This document shows positions 35,435 through 44,047 of a DNA stretch of 64,000 nt, piece by piece (positions within the stretch are counted from its first letter, which is position 1; the number at the start of each line of letters is the position of its first letter). The DNA is taken from positions 682,001 through 746,000 of the forward strand of contig VRMN01000010.1 of assembly GCA_008690995.1 (NCBI GenBank). The letters run 5' to 3'. Under the pieces are notes generated by a model. It was not told the DNA's origin and searched no databases. It saw nothing but the letters and a program-made list of their open reading frames with translations. The position numbers and the translations under genes were made by a program. The stretch comes from Porphyridium purpureum (lineage: Eukaryota > Rhodophyta > Bangiophyceae > Porphyridiales > Porphyridiaceae).

Positions 35435-37747
35435 ATGCGAGACGGGCGTGGCGAGGGAGAGGGCGAGAGCGGCACTGCGCGCGAATTGGGGGCAATGGGC
35501 GCGGCATTGAGCTCGCGCCAGGAGCGCGAACAGCCCGAGGAAGACGAATGGAGCCTGGCGAGCCGCTTCAGCTCGCCCAGCGTGAGCTCGCCGGTGGCGC
35601 GGGAGGCGTCGCTGCCTTCTTCGGAGGCGCTTCCCTCCTCGGCGGCGTCGTCCCCGTCGCGCTTGGGTTTCAGGCGGTGGTCGTGGCATGCAAGGTACGC
35701 TTCCAGGGCAAATGCGGCCGGTTCGTTTGACAGAGCAGCAGCAGCTCCCGAACAGCAGGCCCACACTCAGGGCGCTCGCAGCGCGAGTGCGTCGCTGCCG
35801 TCCTCCGCGTCGATGTTTTCATCAGCGTCGTCTGGCTCGTCGTCGTCTTCCAGAAGGAGGAGAAAGCCGCGTCGCTCCCTGTTCTCACTGCGGCTCGTTG
35901 CGCGCCATTTCAACATGATACCCGGTTCGTCGAGCGAGGAGGACGAGCCTGACCCGCTTGTACCAGGCAACGACTCGTTTCCGCGGTCGGCGGGTCGGCA
36001 TGAGCTAGTGCTCCTGCAATATCCTCCTCCTCTGCCCTACGACCCTTGTGATAAGGTCCGCTCGGACGACCCGCGCATTCCTTTTCCACTTCAAGTTGGA
36101 TCTCCAGGGCACCAGTTTCATGCACCAACATTGCAGGAGCTTTGTCTGTTTGCGATATGTCGCGAAGATCCTGAACTGACCAAGGTGCCCCTGCATTTAA
36201 TGCCTGTCTTGGTTGTACGTGTGCTTCTGAATTTGTTGCTGAGCTCTGAGCGGGCAACACCGGAGGCTCTCGTGAAGATTGCTGCTGCTTCACCTCTAGC
36301 ATTTGAGACGTTGAGAGTTCGAATGTGTAATAGACCAAACATGTCATGGTTGCGCGCTGTACCGAGTCTGAGCGAAACTTTGAAGGAGCTCGACCTGCGC
36401 GGTCTTGTCAGCTTGTCGGACGAAGCGCTTCCCATCCTGGCATCTGCGAGATCCCTTCGGGTCTTAAACCTTTCGTCCTGCATTGGACTCACGTCGTTTG
36501 CGCTACGGGACCTGGCGCTTCTGGAGGAATTGGAGGAATTGTACTTGGAAAATATTCCAGAACTCGACGACTCGGTGCTCGAGCATCTGAGTGCTCTCCC
36601 ACGCTTGAAACGTTTGTCGTTGAGCGGTTGCAACCGAGTGAGCGATGCCGGCGTAAAGTTCCTTAAAAGGTGCTCCAGCCTGACTCATTTGAGCTTGACG
36701 CAGTGCTTCTGCGTCACCGATAAGTCCCTCAAACTCCTTCTTGAGAGCTGTGGTCCGCAGTTTGAAGTTCTCAAATTGACGAGCACGCGCGCTACGCAAG
36801 AGATTGGCGGCGTCTTGCAGACTTGTACAAATCTGAGAGAGCTTCATCTCGGAGGGATCGTTTTGGAAAGAGACGAGGCTTGTGAGTGGCTGGGCTCTTT
36901 GACGAGGCTTGAAAGTCTTTTCCTGGACCGAACTGGTGTGGGCGACCAAGTGCTTGCCACGATTGACTCACTTTTTAATTTACGTGAGCTTTCGGTCGCG
37001 TATACGTCGGTTTCTGACCGCGGCGTCATCAATCATGTCTCGCGGCTTCAAGCACTCGAGGTCCTAGACCTTGAGTATACTTACGTAACGGACAATGCCG
37101 TGGAGTGTGGCCTCCGTAAACTGGTCAACTTGAAAAAGCTGAATCTGGCGGAAACGAGCGTAACCGATGCGGGCTTATCTGGACTACTCCCTTTACATCG
37201 TTTGGAAGAGCTCGACCTCAGCGGCTCTGGAATCTCAGGCACAAGCTGTCCCAACCTGTCGCGCCTCGTCCACCTGCGCCACTTATCTGTTGATGCATCG
37301 AATGTTAATTTTGTTTCACGCCTGAGCGCGCTGACCGAGCTCGAGAGCTTGGACTTGTTTTCGTGCAAGGTGGCAGACTCGGTTGTTCCTGCTCTCAGAA
37401 AGCTGACGAAACTTAAGCGTCTTGAGATTTGTGGCGGGCGACTCACGAATCATGGACTGATGATGATGGCTGGTCTCCATTCACTCGAGTATCTGAATGT
37501 TGCAAATAACCAAGGCGTCTCGAATTCTGGTGTGGCGAGCTTGCACGAAAATCGCAACCTTCGAAATTTGAACCTCGCGGGCACCTCTGTCAGCGACGCT
37601 GTTGTGCCTGCTTTGGAACGCTTTCCGGCGCTCGAGACTTTGTGCATTCGTGGCTGCGATAAGTTGTCAGGCGCTGCGCGACAGAGATTGAGTCGCAACG
37701 AACGCTTTGTGATCGTGGGTGAGAAAATCATGGAATCCGAAATATGA
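35435..37747 (+). CDS. Leucine-rich repeat protein (AMN1/F-box-LRR style repeats)
   Basis: 770 residues. The first roughly 190 are low-complexity (Ser, Glu, Arg). From about residue 290 to 750 there are some 17-18 leucine-rich repeats of 23-25 residues in the cysteine-containing/F-box-LRR style, e.g. LKELDLRGLVSLSDEALPIL, LRVLNLSSCIGLTSFALRDL and LKRLSLSGCNRVSDAGVKFL. Such arcs bind proteins, often as substrate receptors of ubiquitin ligases, but no F-box is evident; the segment PTLQELCLFAICREDPELTKVPLHLMP before the repeats may be a short adaptor helix. An alternative start at 35495 would give MGAALSSRQ, an N-myristoylation-type N-terminus. Its stop is only 20 bp from the stop of the convergent GH98-like gene. 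Confidence 0.8.
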   Translation: MRDGRGEGEGESGTARELGAMGAALSSRQEREQPEEDEWSLASRFSSPSVSSPVAREASLPSSEALPSSAASSPSRLGFRRWSWHARYASRANAAGSFDRAAAAPEQQAHTQGARSASASLPSSASMFSSASSGSSSSSRRRRKPRRSLFSLRLVARHFNMIPGSSSEEDEPDPLVPGNDSFPRSAGRHELVLLQYPPPLPYDPCDKVRSDDPRIPFPLQVGSPGHQFHAPTLQELCLFAICREDPELTKVPLHLMPVLVVRVLLNLLLSSERATPEALVKIAAASPLAFETLRVRMCNRPNMSWLRAVPSLSETLKELDLRGLVSLSDEALPILASARSLRVLNLSSCIGLTSFALRDLALLEELEELYLENIPELDDSVLEHLSALPRLKRLSLSGCNRVSDAGVKFLKRCSSLTHLSLTQCFCVTDKSLKLLLESCGPQFEVLKLTSTRATQEIGGVLQTCTNLRELHLGGIVLERDEACEWLGSLTRLESLFLDRTGVGDQVLATIDSLFNLRELSVAYTSVSDRGVINHVSRLQALEVLDLEYTYVTDNAVECGLRKLVNLKKLNLAETSVTDAGLSGLLPLHRLEELDLSGSGISGTSCPNLSRLVHLRHLSVDASNVNFVSRLSALTELESLDLFSCKVADSVVPALRKLTKLKRLEICGGRLTNHGLMMMAGLHSLEYLNVANNQGVSNSGVASLHENRNLRNLNLAGTSVSDAVVPALERFPALETLCIRGCDKLSGAARQRLSRNERFVIVGEKIMESEI

Positions 37748-37767
37748 GAGTGTGTTGAAATTTATAC

Positions 37768-40700
37768 TTAAATCGGCAAATGCACCAGAAACTCACAACA
37801 AGATGACTTGAAGTCAAGGTCGAAATCGGCGCTTGACGAACCTCCTGTGACCGATGCACGCACATTGCCCAAATGAATGTCCAGCATCGAGCTGTCAAGA
37901 AATATGGAATCCTCTAATACAAGTCGGAGTGACATTGTGTACGACATAAAGTACTGGGTATTTGCTTGCAACCACAGCTGGTTTCCATCTTGTCGTCCCA
38001 TGATGTACGTGTGTGGACCAATGCAGCCGTGTAATGCTGCTCGACCACTCGCCAGTGTGAGTTCAAATTTCTGCGATACATTCGCATTTTCCTCGGTGGT
38101 CATGACGAAGAAGCGAGGCCCCAAGGTCAGAACCAAAGCAGTGGTATCCTCGGAATAGCGCCTGACATAACGCGTCGTGAGCTCTCTGTGCAACGAACGA
38201 GGTGCATCTGGATCCTCGAGCGACACTCGTGCAATGGCCTCTGGAATACAATCCAGAGTACCGCAATTGCGTCCGACGGTTGCGATCGGGAAAAATTGTC
38301 CGTTTCGTGGGAAGAGCTCGCAATGCGCTTTGCCGGATGGCGAAAATCCCAGCTCGTCGCAAAAGAGAGCAGAATACTGTTCGCCCCACTGCCCAGCATG
38401 CCGGAAGTGTGGTGCGTCGACGACCAAAACATGACTCTCCTGTAGAATCTCTTCCTTTGACGGGATCATCTGGCGATCAAGCAGCGCATTAAAGAAAGGC
38501 TCTAGAAAGCGCTTGAACGCCGGCAACAAAAAGCAATCGTCCGAGTAGAGCGCTGGTCCCGGCACAGTTTCCGTATCCTTATAAGAGTCACGTAGATTTC
38601 CCTTTGCACAAATCTGGCCATCATAACACAAAAGCGTGCACCCCTGGGCGACTCCGAGTAGAAAAACCTGAATCCAAAAGATGGGCGGCATGTGCGAGCA
38701 GCTTCCCTTCCGCAAGCCAAAATTCGGTTCACCCAGGCCTTTGAAGCCAGCATGCTCCCAATACCACGGTTCGTTCCACATGAGGATCTGCGAACATCGA
38801 CCAGAAAGCCACAGGCCCATCACCGCGGACATGCTTGTCGGTCCCAAATTCGAAATATTTGTTTTGTGGCCGAGCACAATATAATCTGCGTGAGTCTGCA
38901 GCAGTCGCTGAAATTCCTCTGGTGATTCCCACCCAAAGAGTGTCCACTTGTGCCATATGTCCTGCCCGTCAGCCATCACGTATCTTCGTCCATACTTCCC
39001 GCACAACTTAATTGCACGAAAACAACGCGCAGCCGCTTCTGACCACACCGTTGGTTGCTTTGGCGTTCCAAAATGAAACCCGTACATTAGCTCTCCTGTG
39101 CTGAAACCTAGAACAAATGGACTCGTCTGAAACGCCCATTCCATCCTAGCAAGCGATGCAGTCGTCATTTTAAAGAATACCGGTATGGACCGGCGCGCGG
39201 ACAACTGGACAATCATGCCGAATGTCGTACGGTCAACGTCACCGATGCGGAAAGCCACGCGGCTGCGAAGCCGTTCTGGGAATGCATCAAAGAGCTTCTC
39301 TAATGCCGAAAAGTTCCTGAGTACCTCCCAGCTGAGCATGGGTGCGTCAGGACCTATACGAATGCTCAGCGGCTGAAAGGCGTGGTCATTGTTCACGTCA
39401 AATCGGCCGAGCGAAGACCACTGGCTCTCAAAACCTTCAAGCGGTTCCTCGATGCGAGCCCGCCAGACGTAGCTGCCGGGTACAAGAAGCCAATTCTCCG
39501 GGAAAAAGCTGTGATAACTGTTTGCACGACATGATCTGCGGTTGGCAAGCTGATAAACTACGTCTTCAGGAGTGAATGTGAGACTTGAATCCTTGAATAC
39601 TTGCACGCGAATCACGAAATGACCGACTGCCGTCTGATTCTGGATTTCATAGCTCACGGCGACGTCGGTTACATTCGCGTCATTTACGGGGGTCACCAAG
39701 CGCGGCGCATCGAGCTTCGGAGGGCCGACGACGAGCTGATGAATCGTCGCCAGCTCGCACTCGGACTCTAAACTTGCGCTTGCGTCTGCGCGAAAAGTCA
39801 ATGCGAAAGCATGATTTGCGTGAACCTGCCTCATTTCTTTAGTTCCGTTCTTTTTCGGAAACGGCTTGCGCGTATCGCCTCCTGCATACCATCCTGTTTT
39901 TGTTGATAAACAGATCTCAATCACATCATCGCTAGTGCTGTCATTGCCGCTGAACTCCGCCAGACATATCCTCGAGCCGGGATCTGATCCTATCTTTGAA
40001 ATGAAAAGCCCAGCACTCACCCCGGGAGCTTTGGAGAAGTTCAATCTCAGCTCGGGGCTCCTCTGAAAGTTGCAGCTTAGCGGCACGTGCAAAGAGGCAC
40101 CGCTCCTTCCATAAATACTCAACTCGTCGTCGATTCGCACTATCCGAGCGTCGTCGTTACAGGGCAACATTAAGCAATGCGCATTTGTAATCGATCGAGT
40201 CCATATTGCTTGCAAGACCTGTGCCTGGTTGATCCAGGCTGCTTGAGGGCTGGGAAAGGTCCATAACAGCGGGGCCGCGGATAGAGGAAGTGCTGGTCGT
40301 CTCAATGATGTCAAGAAGGCGTGCTGATGAGTGTGAAAAGCGTCCACGCCTGCGGAATAGCATGCAACCCAAAATCCGAATATGCTGGATTCCCCACCGG
40401 TACGGATGACAGTGGGTAAAGATCCCGACATCAGATCTACGAGCGACATGCGAAGCGCGTTGTTAATCAGATGCCATCTTTCCATCTCAGTCGTGTAGAA
40501 GTTTCTGTGCTGTGGGCCGCAATGAAAGCGTAATGAGCATACGCCGAGCGCTGGGCATTTGTACTCGTCCTCTCCGTGGAGCAGCATTTGGCCGCGCCCC
40601 TCTGAGTATTTGATCGGAACCTTGTCCTTCACTAGCGCACAACGGGTGCCGTTGGGCCTCTCAACATCAAGCACCCAGTGCTGCTTAGTCTTGCCAAAAA

Positions 40701-41583
40701 GCCGTCGCTCTGGTCTGACAAAGCCGTATGCTGTCAAGGCGAACACGCTTGTTGGAGCGCGCGAGGGCGCTTCGTTTCGGACGCAAATCTTATACTGGAG
40801 AGCGGTGCCGGCCATGGGAATCACGACATGCTCCTGAAGTACAATGTGCGCGAGGAACGGCGCAACGTTAGAGGGCGCCTCGCGCGTAATAATTACAGTT
40901 GTACCTTCCGTTTCGTGGCTTGTCTGAATGCCGCTCACACGCCATTGCTTTGTTTGAATCACTGCCGCAGACCCGCTTTTGCAACTTCCCTGAAAATCGG
41001 CGACTTCTTTTTGCATGGCGACGTGGATCTCGCCGCTAATATCTGACACATACCGCTTTCGCTGGTTTGGCTGAAGCGAGTTATCTTCCCAGTCGCCGGG
41101 CAAAAAGACGGCTTCAAGCCCACTATCGTTACCAAATTGCACCGCGAGAACACCATTATGGACAATAAACCCCCGACCATCTCGCGTGGACTCCTCCTGT
41201 ACAATTCGGTCGAGCATGGTTTCCGCGTGTGCTGCTCGGGAGATTCGAACGCAGTGCGAGCCCGCCGGAACACGAAGCGCGTACTGATGAGCATCTGGCA
41301 CATGCCTGATGAGCAGCTCTTCTCCCGAACCCTCGCAAACGGCGCTCAGCGCCGCGCGAGCTGATGTGTCCTTGTCCTTTCCTTTGCCTTTCGCGCTGCT
41401 CGAGGCGTGCAGCGCGGCGTCCAGAGCGTCCTGGCCGATGCCCAGCCACGTCCACCGCGGGCGCCGATCCCTGGCGGCACGTTGACGTCGAGTCGCGCCA
41501 CTGCCATTGCACCAACACGCACGCGAGGCAGCCGCGGCTCGCCCCCGCCGCGCGCGGCACGCACCAAACGCGCAGCTGCGCAC
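37768..41583 (-). CDS. Large glycoside hydrolase family 98-like protein
   Basis: Open frame of up to 1271 residues. The middle to C-terminal part (about 800-1130) has the look of a GH98-type catalytic barrel: FVLGFSTGELMYGFHFG, YGRRYVMADGQDIWHKWTL, ILMWNEPWYWEHAGF and IFWIQVFLLGVAQG. A beta-rich C-terminal part follows, as in the GH98 C-terminal domain. Known GH98 enzymes cleave internal galactosyl linkages of blood-group glycans or xylan; galactose and xylose are major sugars of red-algal sulfated matrix, so a cell-wall remodelling role is an inference. The N-terminal half looks beta-rich and may bind sugar. The start is unresolved: the frame opens at 41583 with GTG, the first in-frame ATG is at 41217, and an ATG at 41507 is in a different frame, so a short intron or a sequence error near 41450 is possible. 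No signal peptide is evident. Confidence 0.5.
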   Translation of the reverse strand: MRSCAFGACRARRGRAAAASRACWCNGSGATRRQRAARDRRPRWTWLGIGQDALDAALHASSSAKGKGKDKDTSARAALSAVCEGSGEELLIRHVPDAHQYALRVPAGSHCVRISRAAHAETMLDRIVQEESTRDGRGFIVHNGVLAVQFGNDSGLEAVFLPGDWEDNSLQPNQRKRYVSDISGEIHVAMQKEVADFQGSCKSGSAAVIQTKQWRVSGIQTSHETEGTTVIITREAPSNVAPFLAHIVLQEHVVIPMAGTALQYKICVRNEAPSRAPTSVFALTAYGFVRPERRLFGKTKQHWVLDVERPNGTRCALVKDKVPIKYSEGRGQMLLHGEDEYKCPALGVCSLRFHCGPQHRNFYTTEMERWHLINNALRMSLVDLMSGSLPTVIRTGGESSIFGFWVACYSAGVDAFHTHQHAFLTSLRRPALPLSAAPLLWTFPSPQAAWINQAQVLQAIWTRSITNAHCLMLPCNDDARIVRIDDELSIYGRSGASLHVPLSCNFQRSPELRLNFSKAPGVSAGLFISKIGSDPGSRICLAEFSGNDSTSDDVIEICLSTKTGWYAGGDTRKPFPKKNGTKEMRQVHANHAFALTFRADASASLESECELATIHQLVVGPPKLDAPRLVTPVNDANVTDVAVSYEIQNQTAVGHFVIRVQVFKDSSLTFTPEDVVYQLANRRSCRANSYHSFFPENWLLVPGSYVWRARIEEPLEGFESQWSSLGRFDVNNDHAFQPLSIRIGPDAPMLSWEVLRNFSALEKLFDAFPERLRSRVAFRIGDVDRTTFGMIVQLSARRSIPVFFKMTTASLARMEWAFQTSPFVLGFSTGELMYGFHFGTPKQPTVWSEAAARCFRAIKLCGKYGRRYVMADGQDIWHKWTLFGWESPEEFQRLLQTHADYIVLGHKTNISNLGPTSMSAVMGLWLSGRCSQILMWNEPWYWEHAGFKGLGEPNFGLRKGSCSHMPPIFWIQVFLLGVAQGCTLLCYDGQICAKGNLRDSYKDTETVPGPALYSDDCFLLPAFKRFLEPFFNALLDRQMIPSKEEILQESHVLVVDAPHFRHAGQWGEQYSALFCDELGFSPSGKAHCELFPRNGQFFPIATVGRNCGTLDCIPEAIARVSLEDPDAPRSLHRELTTRYVRRYSEDTTALVLTLGPRFFVMTTEENANVSQKFELTLASGRAALHGCIGPHTYIMGRQDGNQLWLQANTQYFMSYTMSLRLVLEDSIFLDSSMLDIHLGNVRASVTGGSSSADFDLDFKSSCCEFLVHLPI

Positions 41584-41611
41584 GCGCCAGTCGCGCCTCC
41601 GACCCCGCTCG

Positions 41612-41770
41612 GTACAGTGCGCTGTACCTCCCCAACCGCCCGATTAGGGTTTCTGTGATGCGGCACGGAGGTACAGTGCGGATGCGGTGCGGGGTACAGT
41701 GCGGATGCGGTGCGGGGGTACAGTGCGGATGCGGTGCGGGTACAGTGCGGATGCGATGCGGGGGTACAGT
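41612..41770 (+). promoter_or_regulatory. Tandem GTACAGT array ahead of the HAD-GPD gene
   Basis: GTACAGT occurs at 41612, 41671, 41694, 41718, 41740 and 41764, all in sense for the gene starting at 41901. The last five form a tandem repeat of a 22-24-bp unit beginning GTACAGTGCGGATGCGG. A minus-strand GTACAGC (GCTGTAC at 41621-41627) faces the GH98-like gene. Array to ATG distance is about 130 bases. Confidence 0.65.
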
Positions 41771-41900
41771 GTTTGTGCGGTGCCGAGCGCGCAGCTCAAA
41801 TGTCAGTTGGGAGTCCGGTGAGCGCGTGCGCAGCGTGTGTGCAGCCTCAGGGCTGAGGCGCGGGGAAGGGACGCGCGTGCAGCAGTGGCAGAAAGGCGGG

Positions 41901-43790
41901 ATGGAGGGCATGGTGCGGCGCGACGCGTCGCCGGAGGTGCTGCAGCTATGGCGCAACGCAGAGTGCGTCGCCTTCGACATCGATTGCACCATCACGATCA
42001 ACGATAGCCTCGACGCGCTGGGCGAGTTTCTGGGCGTCGGCGAGCAGATCCAGAAGATCACAAACGCCGCAATGGATGGCCACCTGGATCTCGAGACCGC
42101 GCTGCAGCAGAGGCTCGACGCCATGAACCTGACGACTCAGAAGATCCAGGCTTTCGTTAACTCTCATCCCGTCGAAAAGCGCCTCGTGCCGAACATTCGC
42201 ACGCTGATTGAGGAGCTCCAGGCGCGCAATGTCGAGGTGTTTCTCATTTCCGGCGGATTTCGTGAGCTCATTTTGCCAGTCGCAAAGGCGCTGGGCGTCC
42301 CAAAGTCCAACATATTTGCGAACCGCTTCGTGTACATGGCCGACGACAACGCCGAGGAGGATCAGGTCAGCAGCCAAAGTTTGCGCGTCACGACGTTTGA
42401 CCCAAAGGAGCCGACGTCTCGTGGTGGTGGCAAGCCCGAGGCCATTCGCCGCATACGAGAGAAACGCCCGTATAATACCATCGTTATGGTTGGGGATGGC
42501 ATCACCGACCTCGAAGCTGGGCAGGAAACCGGTGGTGCAGATCTTTTTATTGGGTATGGAGGCGTGGTTCAGCGCGAAGCAGTCATGAAGGAAGCGGATT
42601 GGTTTGTCGATGATCATGCCGTACTTGCGGAAGCTCTTCCTCGTCTCAAGGTTGCCATGATCGGCAGCGGGGCATGGGCGTGTGCAAGCATGCGCATGGT
42701 GGCTGAAAATGCACGGAGCAGGCGCATTTTCTATCCAAAGGTGAAGATGTGGGTGTTTGAAGAAGAGCACAATGGTGAAAAGCTGACAGAGCTTATCAAC
42801 CGGACTCACGAGAATCCGAAATACCTCCCGGGCTGTCATTTTGGGGACAATGTCGAGGCTTGCTCGGATATCGTGTCTGTAGTACAGGACGCAGATATCC
42901 TTATTTTTTGCACGCCACATCAATTCGTGCACCGGCTGTGCCTGCAAATTAAGAGCCATGTCAAACCGGGCTGCTTTGCTATTTCGCTCATCAAGGGAAT
43001 GAGAGTGCGGACTGACGGTCCGCAATTGATTTCGACCATGATTCAGCGCACACTGATGGTCGACTGCTCAGTGCTGATGGGAGCAAATATTGCCAATCAA
43101 ATTGGACCGGGATCTTTGTGTGAAGCTACCATTGCGTCGAAGAATGTTGAGCACGCGCGTTTGCTCAAATTGCTCTTCCACACGGAGTATTTCTACATTG
43201 ACATCATTTCAGACGTTGAAGGTGCCGAAATGAGTGGCACGCTGAAGAATGTAGTAGCTTTGGCGGCCGGCTTTGCTGACGGCTCTGGGTATCTCGATAA
43301 CTGCAAGGCCGTCATTCTCAGGGAGGGACTGAAAGAAATGCGCGAGCTGTCAATTCGCCTGTATCCGTCTGTACGGGAATCCACCTTCTTCGAAGCTTGT
43401 GGAGTCGCCGACTTGATTGCCACGTGCTCCGGAGGCCGAAATCACAAGGTCGCGATGGAATTCGCAAAGCGTGGAGGCTCTGATTCGTTCGATACATTGG
43501 AAGCCGAGCTGTTGCACGGTCAGAAACTGCAAGGGACGCTGACGAGCCACGAGGTGCAGTCGTGCTTAAAGATCAAAGGCTGGGAGGCTGACTTTCCGCT
43601 CCTGAAGGTCGTGGACTTGATTGTCAACGGCGTGTACGAACCGGCAGACATCGCGCGATTCCGTGATTTGAACTTGTTCCCCATTGTCAAGTCGCCGACT
43701 GCCGAGGCGTTGGCGGCCTCCGAGGATGCCGCGATGCTGGACTCAATCCAGCGCCGCGTCAGCATTCTGGAGGTCCGCGGGCTTGTCTGA
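41901..43790 (+). CDS. Bifunctional SerB-like HAD phosphatase / NAD-dependent glycerol-3-phosphate dehydrogenase
   Basis: 629 residues, two enzymes in one chain. The N-terminal HAD phosphatase (about 10-245) has motif I DIDCT (26-30), motif II SGG (117-119), motif III Lys178 and motif IV GDGITD (198-203), like phosphoserine phosphatase. The C-terminal glycerol-3-phosphate dehydrogenase has the dinucleotide loop MIGSGAWACA (253-262), KG at 365-366, GANIANQ, catalytic Lys449 in TLKNVVALAAGF and the N-K-A...R binding segment (468-474). The family usually reads GSGNWG, so AW replaces NW here. The same fusion is known in chlorophyte algae, where it makes glycerol from dihydroxyacetone phosphate. 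In a red alga it would also feed floridoside synthesis. ATG at 41901 (or 41910) fits; the longer upstream frame translates the promoter array and is not real. Confidence 0.92.
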   Translation: MEGMVRRDASPEVLQLWRNAECVAFDIDCTITINDSLDALGEFLGVGEQIQKITNAAMDGHLDLETALQQRLDAMNLTTQKIQAFVNSHPVEKRLVPNIRTLIEELQARNVEVFLISGGFRELILPVAKALGVPKSNIFANRFVYMADDNAEEDQVSSQSLRVTTFDPKEPTSRGGGKPEAIRRIREKRPYNTIVMVGDGITDLEAGQETGGADLFIGYGGVVQREAVMKEADWFVDDHAVLAEALPRLKVAMIGSGAWACASMRMVAENARSRRIFYPKVKMWVFEEEHNGEKLTELINRTHENPKYLPGCHFGDNVEACSDIVSVVQDADILIFCTPHQFVHRLCLQIKSHVKPGCFAISLIKGMRVRTDGPQLISTMIQRTLMVDCSVLMGANIANQIGPGSLCEATIASKNVEHARLLKLLFHTEYFYIDIISDVEGAEMSGTLKNVVALAAGFADGSGYLDNCKAVILREGLKEMRELSIRLYPSVRESTFFEACGVADLIATCSGGRNHKVAMEFAKRGGSDSFDTLEAELLHGQKLQGTLTSHEVQSCLKIKGWEADFPLLKVVDLIVNGVYEPADIARFRDLNLFPIVKSPTAEALAASEDAAMLDSIQRRVSILEVRGLV

Positions 43791-43895
43791 AAGCGCGGGA
43801 GCTGCGCCTGTCCACGCGTCGGACGCCTCCTGCGCTGCACGCGTCCTTCAATTCCGCAGTAAACCAGTCAGAATGCCCCCCTTCCGAAAACGGGG

Positions 43896-43923
43896 GTACA
43901 GCTTTGGGGACATAGTGTACAGT
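43896..43923 (+). promoter_or_regulatory. GTACAGC and GTACAGT ahead of the next gene
   Basis: GTACAGC at 43896-43902 and GTACAGT at 43917-43923, in sense, about 125-152 bases before the ATG at 44048 and inside the 257-bp gap after the HAD-GPD stop. Confidence 0.55.
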
Positions 43924-44047
43924 TATTGGCCTTGCGAGAGATCGCGCTCGGCTCGCTGCGTGGCGGCCGCCGTGGGAAGCGGGAGCACAGGCACGCCCCA
44001 TTTGCGTTCAAAGAGCATCATGCACGCGTTCGTTTGTGGAAGCAGTT

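Noticed and set aside
34831-35766. Minus-strand frame of 311 codons opposite the LRR gene's 5' end
   Set aside because: Ala/Arg-rich shadow of GC-rich sequence and of the LRR low-complexity N-terminus; no recognisable domain.
41156-42124. Long minus-strand frame of 322 codons across the GH98-like start and the promoter array
   Set aside because: It overlaps two better-supported genes and translates the GTACAGT tandem repeat as His/Pro/Thr-rich low complexity. No domain.
42553-43025. Long minus-strand frame inside the HAD-GPD gene (part of 41946-43025)
   Set aside because: Pure antisense shadow of conserved coding sequence.
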